The notes under the pieces were generated by a model, which saw nothing but the letters and a program-made list of their open reading frames with translations, ran no database searches and was not told the DNA's origin. The position numbers were made by a program, and so were the translations under genes. Positions 26,301 to 33,591 of a stretch of 37,000 nucleotides of DNA are shown one piece after another. Source of the DNA: Saprospiraceae bacterium (GTDB taxonomy: Bacteria > Bacteroidota > Bacteroidia > Chitinophagales > Saprospiraceae); the NCBI GenBank assembly GCA_026989035.1, contig JALSKB010000210.1, positions 1 to 37,000 of the forward strand. Direction: 5' to 3'. Numbering within the stretch: the first letter of the stretch is position 1; each line of letters opens with the position of its first letter.

Positions 26301-26408
26301 TGTGATGGCAAACAGCCCGGTGTCCGACAAAGGCGGCCGGCCAAAATCCAGCTTGAATTCTCCCCTCAGTGCATGCAAATTGCAGAAAGTCAGCTTGCGA
26401 ATCCTCAT
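23325..26408 (-). CDS. sbcC: Exonuclease SbcCD subunit C (Rad50-like ATPase)
   Basis: This 1027-aa SMC/Rad50-type ATPase acts with SbcD to open and trim hairpin and blocked DNA ends. The Walker A motif is at 37-44 (GDTGSGKS). A long two-armed coiled coil occupies about residues 180-880. The ABC signature FTLSGGESFLASLALALGL and Walker B LFIDEGFGSLD are near the C-terminus. The ATG at 26408 overlaps the TGA of sbcD, which fixes the start. The Cys-X-X-Cys zinc hook normally found at the middle of the coil (often CPxC) is not present: the central segment has a lone KSACQKAG cysteine and a region around HDPWLWLKELDD instead. A one-mismatch sister-form hairpin with a GGAA loop lies at 24622-24634. 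Confidence 0.95.
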   Translation of the reverse strand: MRIRKLTFCNLHALRGEFKLDFGRPPLSDTGLFAITGDTGSGKSTLLDAITLALYGRIHRYESGSKIDEVMTQGTGFCWAEVEFEVGENIYLARYERRRARNKPEGRLQPAARKLFQLTAEGKTLALTEKIREMDLQVEELTGLDFDRFTRSVLLAQGGFAAFLKAKKNERSALLEQITGTKIYSEISKNCYERYTLEAGDLDQVRKEIEKLQLPSEAERQALRDQMLQLNERLAQLHEERETLEKHKNRFVQLHSLEQEQERWHARCKKLEEEKRAFAPEQKRLQAHERALPLQRKLNALQTLIQGLQEVRQQEQKLLGEMEETEELFVAKKTALQEAEKKLENLLNDEERYESLFAKAEKLDAQIQVGKEQFQQLQKLFDIALREKEEAERSLMYLQTQLRELNRQAVALNNFFSKHSELVQLIDKEELIAHKQKEYLKLKSACQKAGTDRAKYQEELASLGEALADLGRETSQREQALKERERELAVEFGAGFVHDPWLWLKELDDRLLAGEREARGAELEPWYEKRRRAVARWAVWKTEREELQELRWQHSPLEEKHARASWALQQAEEKMALLQEELQALEEDLRAWLPPNFLKDSGLEERLQKLLEQLPAFQQKRKDLEQLSRQIEQLEIDSTHGQKNLQAKAEQVREQEQDLHRLEADLKKREAERRALFGAQSVEAARRKRAEEVGRARDRLAKFREDLAALKARQGSLEKQLAETRKNREHRELALARQRDQLQAAAHQRGFAEVEALQAALLSEGEFSALTHRLAALEEEGIRLHEHGQRLTTALEELRLQTKELEEEKLQLALEACRKRQEETLEQKGRLLEQEKQWDALSERQEALLRQKEEKEKTFTRWKRLNDLIGSADGKKFRTFAQSLTLRRLVVLANRHLQQLNPRYFLEVKVDSTDLELDIVDTHLANHRRSVFTLSGGESFLASLALALGLSDMVGQRARIRSLFIDEGFGSLDANTLDQALSTLEQLQGRGKTIGLISHVRAMQERIPVQVVLKKLGGGISTLEVRS

Positions 26409-27631
26409 AGCTCTTCCCCTTTTTGCTGCATCCATTCCAACAACTCCTCAAAGGTCTGGCGGAGTTTTTCGATTTCGCCTTTCGGCAAATGCTCTTGTCT
26501 GCAACGCTCTTCAAAAACCTCCTCCGGCCTCAACTGCTCCAAAGATTTTTGCGGTTTATCTGCCGTCCAATCCGACTTTTGCGTTTGTTCCAGGCGCAAA
26601 CTGAGCACATCCATCTCGAGTCGTTGAGCCGCTTCTTGCAAACGCAAGCGCAACGCCGGTTCCATGTAATCAGCCTGCAAAACCAGTTCGAGCCAGGGTC
26701 TGAGCCGGTCGCTTTCATGGCGTTTGGCGAAAGCCTCCATTTTTTCGAGCAAAATAGCAGGGCTTCCTCCTCTAAGCGTTTTTAAACGACGGAAAACGGG
26801 TAGTCTAAAGCGCTTGCTCTCTAACAAGTGGCCTCCTTTCCAAAAAGTGAGGGTAACCGACTTTTCATCAATGGTTTCGCGAAAGCTCAGCGGAATGATC
26901 GAACCGCTGTACTGCACGCGGGAATTCCCCTCTACGGCCTGTGCCCTGTGCAAATGCCCCAGGGCCACGTATTGAAAGATGTCGGGAAAATCCGAAACGG
27001 CTATGTTTTTTTCATCGCCGAGATAGATGTTTTGCTGACGCCGGGGATCGGCCACCTGACTACCTCGCGCATACAGATGCCCCATCGCTATGATGGGCAA
27101 ATTGTGCTCCGCGTACAGCTCTGCCCTTTGACCTAAGTGTTGATAATGTTCTTTGATGCGCTGGCGCAAACGCATGATGCGTTCTTCAGGAGATTCGGCA
27201 GCCAGGCCGGCACCCAAATCTCGATCGCGCAAAAAAGGTACGGCGGCGACCACAGCCTCCGCTCGTCCTTGTCTGTCTTGTAAGACGAGAAGTTCATCCT
27301 CTCCGCTGCGCACCCTCACGTGTACATTCAAAGCTTGCAAGAGGCGCCGAGGGGCTTCGAGATGAGCCGGTGAATCGTGGTTTCCCGCCGTGATAACTAC
27401 ATGACGACAGGAGGTTCGACTCAACTCGGCCAGAAAGCGGTAGTACTGCTCTTCAGCATAGGAAGGCGGACTGCCCAGGTCAAAGACATCTCCAGATACC
27501 AACAGCACATCAACTTTTTCGTTCTCAACGAGATCGAGCAGCCAATCCAGGGCCAACCGATGCTCCTCTTTGCGATCAAAATGGGAGAACTTCTGTCCCA
27601 GATGCCAATCGGAAGTGTGGAGTATTTTCAA
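26405..27631 (-). CDS. sbcD: Exonuclease SbcCD subunit D (Mre11-like nuclease)
   Basis: A 408-aa metallophosphoesterase nuclease. The metal-binding motifs appear in order: TSDWHLG (residues 7-13), VSGDVFD, ITAGNHDSP, MGHLYARG and ALGHLHRAQ. A capping domain and C-terminal helices that bind SbcC follow. The start codon is TTG at 27631: the protein must begin MKILHTSDWHLG, there is no in-frame ATG or GTG between it and the upstream in-frame TGA, and the leader contains a CCC-TTTC-GGG hairpin. It overlaps sbcC by four nucleotides (ATGA). It carries one main-form 13-mer (26477, LPKG) and one sister-form copy (26723, AFAK) 246 nt apart. Confidence 0.96.
   Translation of the reverse strand: MKILHTSDWHLGQKFSHFDRKEEHRLALDWLLDLVENEKVDVLLVSGDVFDLGSPPSYAEEQYYRFLAELSRTSCRHVVITAGNHDSPAHLEAPRRLLQALNVHVRVRSGEDELLVLQDRQGRAEAVVAAVPFLRDRDLGAGLAAESPEERIMRLRQRIKEHYQHLGQRAELYAEHNLPIIAMGHLYARGSQVADPRRQQNIYLGDEKNIAVSDFPDIFQYVALGHLHRAQAVEGNSRVQYSGSIIPLSFRETIDEKSVTLTFWKGGHLLESKRFRLPVFRRLKTLRGGSPAILLEKMEAFAKRHESDRLRPWLELVLQADYMEPALRLRLQEAAQRLEMDVLSLRLEQTQKSDWTADKPQKSLEQLRPEEVFEERCRQEHLPKGEIEKLRQTFEELLEWMQQKGEEL
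26477..26489 (-). repeat. Iterated hairpin, copy 8 (in sbcD)
   Basis: Exact 13-mer, read as LPKG. Confidence 0.85.
26723..26735 (+). repeat. Sister-form hairpin, copy D (in sbcD)
   Basis: Exact sister-form 13-mer, read as AFAK. Confidence 0.8.
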
Positions 27632-27891
27632 AGGTCGCTGTATTTTGTCCCTTTCGGGAAAGCTGCCCGAGGGGCGTCAAAGTTAGCGGCAAAATTGCAA
27701 CCTTTTTTTCAATATTTCTGCAAGGGAATCCTTCGCAAACCGAACGGGTTTCGCACAGCGATTGATCGCCCGGGCAAAATGAGCCGGTTTGAATTCCGAC
27801 AATTTGTTGCATATTTGTCCTGCTTTTGGCCTTCAGCCCCAATCCCTGAGAGGAGGCAGCCAAGCGATAAAGAAATGGACAAACAGCTTCC
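27632..27891. other. Divergent intergenic region between sbcD and the dynamin-like gene
   Basis: 260 nt between divergent genes. The visible element is the short hairpin CCC-TTTC-GGG at 27649-27658, a possible stem variant of the iterated motif. No full TAnnTTTG match is found for either direction; CATATTTG near 27810 is one base off. Confidence 0.35.
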
Positions 27892-29610
27892 ATGAGTAAT
27901 CCGATTTTAAACAGTGAACTGCTGGCTCGCAGAGCTAAGGTCGATGAGTTGATCAAGCAATTGCACGCCTTCAGCACGGCCATTGGCCATGAAGAACTGA
28001 GCGCTACCATCAATGAGTTGCGCAACCGGCTTCACGAGCCGTTTATGTTTGTGGTTGTCGGTGAAGTCAAGGCGGGAAAAAGCAGTTTTATCAATGCTCT
28101 GCTCGATACGGGAAGGGAAATCACGAAGGTGGCACCTCAACCCATGACCGATAAGGTCTTGCAGATTCTCTATGGCGAGGAAGAGAAAATCGTAAAGGTC
28201 AATCCCTTTTTGGAAAAGATTTTTTTACCCGTTGATGTACTCCGAGAAATTGCCATTGTGGACACTCCCGGAACCAACACCATCATCGAGCAACACCAGG
28301 AAATTACAGAGCGCTTTGTACCGGCTGCAGACCTCATTGTCTTCGTCTTTGAAGCTAAAAATCCCTATCGGCAATCGGCCTGGGATTTCCTGGATTTCAT
28401 TCAGCAGGAGTGGCGCAAAAAAATCATCTTTGTCCTTCAGCAAAAGGATTTGATTTCTCCGGAAGACTTGGAAGTCAATGTAAAGGGTGTCCAGGAACAA
28501 GCCCGCAAAAAAGGCATAGAAAAGCCCCTGGTCTTTGCCGTTTCGGCCAAAGAAGAGCTGGAAGGTCATACGGATCGCAGCGGTTTTGAAGCCCTGCGCA
28601 GCTATATCCGCGAAAACATCACCGGGGGCAAGGCCGCTTACCTCAAGTTGGAAAACAGCCTGAACATCGCCTCCAACCTGGCCGAACGCTTGCAAAAAGC
28701 GCTGAAAGCTCGTCGCGAACAGTATGAGGCAGACAAAAGCTTCCGACAAGAAGTGCGCGAAATCCTCGATCGACAAACCGAACAGGCCGAACGCCAGGCC
28801 GGACGTCTGATTGAAAATGCTGCGGCTACCTATCGCGAAATCACGAGAGCCAAAGAGCGCCAACTCAGCAAGGAACTCTCCTTCTTTGCCTTGCTGCGGC
28901 GCAGTCTGACAGGGCTTTTTTCCAAACAAGCAGGGCTCAAAGAACAGCTGGACAAACTCGCCCGCGACATGGCACTGGAATTGGAAAACGGCTTACAACG
29001 CAAATTGCAGGAAGGCATCAATGACCTGGCCTTGAGCATCCAACAGATGGCCCAGCTCATCGATCTCAAACTGCAGCACAGCAGCACACCGCTCAGCCAG
29101 GACATGGACGTCTTTCGCGACATTAACGAACAGCGAAACCACGTGCTAAGCGATTTGCAAATAGCCTTTCGGCAAATGCTGGAACAGGGGGAAACTTTCA
29201 AGGCCTCTGAGCTTTTCCCCGAAAAAAAAGACCTCTCCCCTTCAGTGCTTACCGGCAGCGGCATAGCGCTCATCGGGGCCATACTCACCGCTGTTACCAA
29301 CGGCGCCGTTTTCGACATCACAGGTGGAGTGCTCACCGGTTTGGGACTGCTCTTCGCCGGGGTTTCCTCCTCAGCCCAAAAGCGCAAATTGCTGAAGGGC
29401 TATCGCGCAGAGGTCCAACGAGGATTGGAAAAACTGCAAAAAAAATTGCACGAACAGCTCTTTTCCTATATCCATGCCGTACGGCATCAAATCGAAAGCA
29501 GCTTCAGTCGCTTTGATGCCCTGCTGGAAACCGAGGGCAAAGCTCTCAAAGAACTGGAAGAAGCTTTTGCCAACATTCAACACCATTTGCTCCAAAAGCC
29601 GGACAAGTAA
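27892..29610 (+). CDS. Bacterial dynamin-like GTPase
   Basis: A 572-aa large GTPase of the dynamin superfamily. The G1/P-loop is GEVKAGKSSF (from residue 57) and G2 is the Thr in QPMTDKV. G3 is DTPGTN (D124), and G4 is the unusual LQQKD (K185-D186) instead of N/TKxD. A long helical stalk follows (about 240-450), then a hydrophobic hairpin near 453-497 (GIALIGAILTAVTNGAVFDI, GGVLTGLGLLFAGVSS) that should insert in the membrane, and a C-terminal coiled coil. Bacterial dynamin-like proteins remodel or stabilise membranes, some under phage or antibiotic stress. Here a single copy is present, not the usual tandem pair. The start overlaps the end of a tiny out-of-frame peptide (27875-27895). An iterated 13-mer at 29164 encodes AFRQ. 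Confidence 0.88.
   Translation: MSNPILNSELLARRAKVDELIKQLHAFSTAIGHEELSATINELRNRLHEPFMFVVVGEVKAGKSSFINALLDTGREITKVAPQPMTDKVLQILYGEEEKIVKVNPFLEKIFLPVDVLREIAIVDTPGTNTIIEQHQEITERFVPAADLIVFVFEAKNPYRQSAWDFLDFIQQEWRKKIIFVLQQKDLISPEDLEVNVKGVQEQARKKGIEKPLVFAVSAKEELEGHTDRSGFEALRSYIRENITGGKAAYLKLENSLNIASNLAERLQKALKARREQYEADKSFRQEVREILDRQTEQAERQAGRLIENAAATYREITRAKERQLSKELSFFALLRRSLTGLFSKQAGLKEQLDKLARDMALELENGLQRKLQEGINDLALSIQQMAQLIDLKLQHSSTPLSQDMDVFRDINEQRNHVLSDLQIAFRQMLEQGETFKASELFPEKKDLSPSVLTGSGIALIGAILTAVTNGAVFDITGGVLTGLGLLFAGVSSSAQKRKLLKGYRAEVQRGLEKLQKKLHEQLFSYIHAVRHQIESSFSRFDALLETEGKALKELEEAFANIQHHLLQKPDK
29164..29176 (-). repeat. Iterated hairpin, copy 9 (in dynamin-like gene)
   Basis: Exact 13-mer, read as AFRQ. 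Confidence 0.85.
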
Positions 29611-29629
29611 AAGTTTTGCCGGCCTATCG

Positions 29630-29645
29630 TTTGCCGAAAGGCAAA
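29630..29645 (+). repeat. Iterated hairpin, copy 10, perfect 16-mer, intergenic
   Basis: Perfect stem-loop in the 53-nt spacer between the dynamin-like gene and the S9 peptidase, ending 18 nt before the peptidase ATG. Confidence 0.9.
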
Positions 29646-29663
29646 AAAAAACAAAAACAACCC

Positions 29664-31769
29664 ATGAAAACCCGAAAATTGCTCTTCATCTTTGTGTTTG
29701 TACTCCTGGGCTTCTTCAAAACCGAAGCACAAGAAAAAAAACATCTCTCCCCCGAATTGCTCTGGCAACTCGGCCGAGTTAGTTTACAGGACGTTTCGGC
29801 TGATGGCGTGTGGGTCTTATACAGTGTCAAGCGCTACAAATTGGAGGAAAACAAGGGACAGGCCGATCTCTACATCGCCAAGGCCTGGCCGACAAAAGAA
29901 GAAAAGCCCATACAACTCACCCACACACCGGAGAGCGAATACAACGCCCGTTTCCATCCGGACGGGCAACACATCGGCTTCCTGCGCAATGGCCATCTAT
30001 ACGAAATGAAATTGGACGGTAGCGAAGAGCGACAGGTTTCCGAGATGGAAATGACGGGTTTTTCCTATTCACCCCAGGGGTATTTTTTGCTTTACACCAC
30101 AGAGGTGAAACACGAGCCCTCGCCTTCTGATATCTATCCCGATCTGGATAAGACCACCGGTTTGCTCTACGACGATCTCATGTTTCGCCACTGGACCGAG
30201 TGGGAAGACGGCTACTACAGCAACATCTTTTACGCCCCTTATCAGGATGGCCGCCTGGTTGGCGACCCCCAGCCCGTGATGAACGAAGCTTATGACAGCC
30301 CGCTCAAACCCTTCGGTGGTATGGAACAAATCACCTGGTCTCCCGATGAACGCTTTATCGCCTATACCTGCAAAAAGCTCAAAGGCGTAGAATACGCCCG
30401 CTCGACCAATTCCGACATTTACCTCTTTGACCGAAAAACCGGTTATACCTCCAACATCAGCCAGGGAATGCAGGGCTACGACATGAATCCCACATTTTCT
30501 CCGGATGGAAAAGTGCTCATCTGGAACAGCATGAAAACCCCGGGCTACGAATCGGATCGAAACCGCATCTTCGCTCACGACATGCAAAAGAAAATCCGTT
30601 GGGAAATCACGAAGGGCCTGGATCAAAATGCGGACAACCCGCAATGGGCTCCCGATGGCAGCTCCATCTATTTCACCAGCCCCTGGAGAGGCAGCATACA
30701 GATCTTTCAAATCGACTTCACCAAAAAGGGGCGACTGCGCCAACTCACGGGTGGGCATTACAACCACTATGGCGTCATCGTTCGAGAAAACAACGTCTTT
30801 ACCCTGCGCTGCTCCATGAAAAAGCCGCACGAAGTTTATCGCGTAGTGCGGCAAACGGGCAAAGCCATTCAGGTCTCCCATGCCAACGACGATTTGCTCA
30901 ACGACATCGCCATGGGGAAAGTCATCAAAAAGTGGGTAAAGACCACCGATGGAAAGCGCATGCTGGTTTGGGTCATCGTTCCACCGGATTTTGATCCTGA
31001 AAAAAAATACCCCACCCTCTTGTATTGCCAGGGTGGCCCTCAATCTACGGTCAGTCAATTTTGGTCTTACCGCTGGAATTTTGAACTCATGGCAGCCCAG
31101 GGCTATGTAGTGGTAGCACCCAACCGCCGCGGGCTGCCCTCTTTCGGCCGGAAGTGGAATGATGAAATTGCAGGCGATTGGGGTGGCCAAGCACAACAGG
31201 ACCTGCTCACGGCCATAGATGAGCTTTCCAAAGAGCCCTATGTAGATACCAGTCGCCTCGGTGCTGTGGGAGCCAGCTATGGCGGCTACTCCGTCTATTG
31301 GCTGGCCGGCCATCACCAGGGGCGTTTTAAGACCTTTATCGCCCATGCCGGCCTGTTCAATCTTGAGAGTTGGTACGGAAGCACCGAAGAACTGTTTTTT
31401 GCCGATCACGACATAGGTGGCCCCTACTGGAAAGACCCGCGACCGGAGAGCTACGACAAGTTTTCGCCTCACCTCTTCGTCCAAAATTGGGATACGCCCA
31501 TCCTCATCATCCACAATCAGCTGGACTTTCGCGTACCTCTGGAAGAGGGCTTGCAAGCCTTCACTGCAGCCCGACTGCAAGGTCTGGATGCGCGTTTGCT
31601 CTACTTCCCCGACGAAGGCCACTGGGTACTAAAACCGCAAAACGGCGTCCTCTGGCACAGGGTCTTCTTCGACTGGCTGGCTCGCTACCTCAAGGAAAAA
31701 CCCGACAAGACGAAAAACACTAAAAAAGACATCCTTCCTCCAAAGAAGACGACCATCATGGACCATTAA
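29664..31769 (+). CDS. S9 family peptidase, DPP5-like
   Basis: A 701-aa exported serine peptidase of the prolyl-oligopeptidase clan. The signal peptide MKTRKLLFIFVFVLLGFFKTEA fixes the start at 29664; an earlier in-frame codon at 29616 would bury it. A seven-bladed propeller-like domain (about residues 25-420, repeats such as FHPDGQHIGFL, WSPDERFIAYT, FSPDGKVLIWNS and WAPDGSSIYF) precedes the alpha/beta-hydrolase domain. The catalytic triad is S538 in GASYGGY, D621 in NQLDFRVP and H653 in DEGHWVL. The layout is that of periplasmic dipeptidyl-peptidase 5, which removes dipeptides from oligopeptides for uptake. A perfect 16-nt copy of the iterated hairpin lies in its short leader. It is convergent with ilvE. 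Confidence 0.93.
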   Translation: MKTRKLLFIFVFVLLGFFKTEAQEKKHLSPELLWQLGRVSLQDVSADGVWVLYSVKRYKLEENKGQADLYIAKAWPTKEEKPIQLTHTPESEYNARFHPDGQHIGFLRNGHLYEMKLDGSEERQVSEMEMTGFSYSPQGYFLLYTTEVKHEPSPSDIYPDLDKTTGLLYDDLMFRHWTEWEDGYYSNIFYAPYQDGRLVGDPQPVMNEAYDSPLKPFGGMEQITWSPDERFIAYTCKKLKGVEYARSTNSDIYLFDRKTGYTSNISQGMQGYDMNPTFSPDGKVLIWNSMKTPGYESDRNRIFAHDMQKKIRWEITKGLDQNADNPQWAPDGSSIYFTSPWRGSIQIFQIDFTKKGRLRQLTGGHYNHYGVIVRENNVFTLRCSMKKPHEVYRVVRQTGKAIQVSHANDDLLNDIAMGKVIKKWVKTTDGKRMLVWVIVPPDFDPEKKYPTLLYCQGGPQSTVSQFWSYRWNFELMAAQGYVVVAPNRRGLPSFGRKWNDEIAGDWGGQAQQDLLTAIDELSKEPYVDTSRLGAVGASYGGYSVYWLAGHHQGRFKTFIAHAGLFNLESWYGSTEELFFADHDIGGPYWKDPRPESYDKFSPHLFVQNWDTPILIIHNQLDFRVPLEEGLQAFTAARLQGLDARLLYFPDEGHWVLKPQNGVLWHRVFFDWLARYLKEKPDKTKNTKKDILPPKKTTIMDH

Positions 31770-31892
31770 CCCATAAAGCTTTTTAGCCTCTTCCCTAACC
31801 GTCAAAAGTTTGCCATGAAAAACATCGCCAAAACCATACGGCAAAAAATGACAGACGAGGGCAAGCCTGAAAAGGCCTAATCTAAAAAAGAC
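31770..31892. other. Short intergenic stretch after the S9 peptidase
   Basis: This stretch holds a 21-codon ATG-to-stop frame at 31815-31880 without an evident ribosome binding site, and an A-run that forms the T tract of the terminator for ilvE. Nothing else is seen. Confidence 0.3.
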
Positions 31893-31934
31893 GGCAGGCA
31901 GAGCCAAGATTGGACAAGCCTCTGCCTACCTACT
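31893..31934. terminator. Bidirectional terminator between the S9 peptidase and ilvE
   Basis: AGGCAGAG at 31896-31903 pairs perfectly with CTCTGCCT at 31920-31927, extended at the base by a near-match and inside by CCAA/TTGG. A T-rich stretch follows on the plus strand, and six A precede it, giving a T tract on the minus strand, so it serves both convergent genes. Confidence 0.8.
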
Positions 31935-31941
31935 TTTAAAC

Positions 31942-33036
31942 TCAGGAAATGCTGGGGTCCAACTGCGGCATGCGTACCGGAACGATCCAACCGAATTTGT
32001 CAGGACGCAGGCCCGCGCGCAGTTGATTGAGATAATTTTTGACAAAACGCCCCAGGGAATCTTCAGCCCGATCCGGTAAATTCATATCCACTTCGCCAAA
32101 GGTGATACGCACCACATCGGCAATAACGGCTGCCGTACCACTACCGAAACACTCCTTCAATTCGCCCTTGCGATAGGCCTCAACCACTTCATCCATACGC
32201 AGCGGGCGCTCCTCGACTTGATAGTCCGTTTCTTCTCGCAGGATAGTCAGAACGCTGTCGCGGGTAATGCCGTGCAGGATGGTGTCTTCGGAGATAGGAG
32301 GCGTAATGACCTTGTTTTCGATAACGAAAAAGATGTTCATCGTGCCCACTTCCTGCACGTAATTGTGATGGATGGCATCCAGCCAAAGGACCTGGTCGTA
32401 TCCTTTTTCTTGGGCCAATTTGGAGGGAAGCATAGCCGCGGCGTAATTGCCGGCCGTTTTAGCAGCGCCTACCCCACCTGGTGCAGCACGAATGTAATGA
32501 GGCTCTGCCCAGAGATTGATGCGTTTCGTGTAATAAGGCCCTACAGGACAGGTAAAAATTAAGAAGCTATAATTTTCAGAGGGCTTTACGCCCAAAAATT
32601 CATCGGAAGCGTACATCAGAGGACGAATGTACAAGGCGCTCCCCTCCTGCGGCGGAATCCAGCCGCCATCCAAGCCCACCAAAGCATGGATAGCCTCCAA
32701 GAATACGTCTTCCGGAAAAGTCGGCATGCACATGCGTTCTGCCGAGCGGTTCAAGCGCAAAGCGTGCATCTCCGGCCTGAAGAAAAGTGGACTACCATCT
32801 TGACTTTTGGTCGCTTTCATGCCCTCGAAGATGCTCTGCCCATAGTGCAGAGCCATGATGGAGGGGTGCATGGGGATGTAGTCAAAGGGAACAATGCGGA
32901 AATCACCCCACTTGCCGTCTTTGTAGTCCGCCAAAAACATGTGGTCGGAAAAGTGCTTCCCAAATTGCAAAGAAGAAAAATCGATTTCACTTAATCGCGA
33001 GTGTTGAGTCCTGCGTATTGAAATGTTAACGTCCAT
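31942..33036 (-). CDS. ilvE: Branched-chain-amino-acid aminotransferase
   Basis: A 364-aa PLP enzyme (fold type IV) that interconverts Val, Leu and Ile with their 2-oxo acids using glutamate. This is the longer class of about 360 residues. It is recognised by HYGQSIFEGMKAT, FRPEMHALRLNRSAERMCMP, YIRPLMYA, and AAPGGVGAAKTAGNYAAAM with the PLP lysine K193. It is further supported by QVLWLDAIHHNYVQEVGTMNIFF, LHGITRDSVLTI and ECFGSGTAAVI. The ATG start at 33036 is supported by a -7 box at 33062-33069, giving a leader of about 20 nt. No other branched-chain genes are adjacent. Confidence 0.96.
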   Translation of the reverse strand: MDVNISIRRTQHSRLSEIDFSSLQFGKHFSDHMFLADYKDGKWGDFRIVPFDYIPMHPSIMALHYGQSIFEGMKATKSQDGSPLFFRPEMHALRLNRSAERMCMPTFPEDVFLEAIHALVGLDGGWIPPQEGSALYIRPLMYASDEFLGVKPSENYSFLIFTCPVGPYYTKRINLWAEPHYIRAAPGGVGAAKTAGNYAAAMLPSKLAQEKGYDQVLWLDAIHHNYVQEVGTMNIFFVIENKVITPPISEDTILHGITRDSVLTILREETDYQVEERPLRMDEVVEAYRKGELKECFGSGTAAVIADVVRITFGEVDMNLPDRAEDSLGRFVKNYLNQLRAGLRPDKFGWIVPVRMPQLDPSIS

Positions 33037-33061
33037 AGAGTTCTTGTTTTTTTTCGTGGCA

Positions 33062-33088
33062 CAAAGGTATGTGAATATCGGATAGCAA
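33062..33088 (-). promoter_or_regulatory. Predicted ilvE promoter
   Basis: On the minus strand TACCTTTG at 33069-33062 matches TAnnTTTG fully, and a TTG at 33088-33086 lies 16 nt upstream, slightly tighter than the usual spacing. Confidence 0.55.
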
Positions 33089-33132
33089 GAGGATATACCC
33101 GAACTTTCCGAAAAAATTACTTCTTTTGCAAT

Positions 33133-33591
33133 ATGTCAAAAACGCAGCAAACGTTCCCTCTCCTTTACTTCCGCCTCTTCAACGCTTTTGAACGAGACGA
33201 TATTCGGAGTTGTCTAATTGGAAATAATGCTAAAAGCATACTTGTATTGGTCGCTGAAAATCAAGAGATTAGCGACGATTTGTTGGAATTCCTGAGTAAG
33301 ATACTCCAAGCCGTAAACATCAACTTGCGGCAGGATATTGCTCTTTTACAGGTAACACCTGAAAGCTCATTTGGTTTCATCCAAATGGCCCGAAAATTTC
33401 CCGTGGAAAAATTGCTGAGTTTCGGCCTTCCGGCCAAACGACTGGGTCTGCACTGGCGCTATACGCCGTACAAGCCTATAGAGAAAATTAATCGTCGCTT
33501 TTTATTTGCCGAAAGGCTCAGCCAAATTCAAAACGACAGACAACGCAAGCTTTTGCTTTGGAAGGGGCTGCAGGAAATGTTTACCTCATGA
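33133..33591 (+). CDS. Possible DNA polymerase III psi (HolD)-like protein
   Basis: A 152-aa protein not firmly recognised. Its middle (residues 35-77: SILVLVAENQEISDDLL, then FLSKILQAVNINLRQDIALL and QVTPE) resembles the central part of E. coli HolD as I recall it, where a hydrophobic strand, VANDLPALTDPL, a helix and LQLTPE occur in the same order. Both proteins end with a short helix containing LW (here RQRKLLLWKGLQEMF). HolD links the clamp loader to single-stranded-DNA-binding protein. The match is from memory and is modest. The TGA overlaps the ATG of rdgB (ATGA). An AT-rich box TTCTTTTG, one base off the -7 consensus, lies just before the start. A main-form 13-mer (33505) encodes FAER. 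Confidence 0.5.
   Translation: MSKTQQTFPLLYFRLFNAFERDDIRSCLIGNNAKSILVLVAENQEISDDLLEFLSKILQAVNINLRQDIALLQVTPESSFGFIQMARKFPVEKLLSFGLPAKRLGLHWRYTPYKPIEKINRRFLFAERLSQIQNDRQRKLLLWKGLQEMFTS
33505..33517 (+). repeat. Iterated hairpin, copy 11 (in psi-like gene)
   Basis: Exact 13-mer, read as FAER. Confidence 0.85.

Noticed and set aside
30069-31622. Long open frame (517 codons) on the minus strand inside the S9 peptidase gene
   Set aside because: It is antisense to a gene with an intact catalytic triad, shows no family motif, and its length follows from the codon use of the plus-strand gene.
31815-31880. 21-codon frame (MKNIAKTIRQKMTDEG...) between the S9 peptidase and the terminator
   Set aside because: No ribosome binding site, no promoter and no known family; could be translated but the sequence gives no support.
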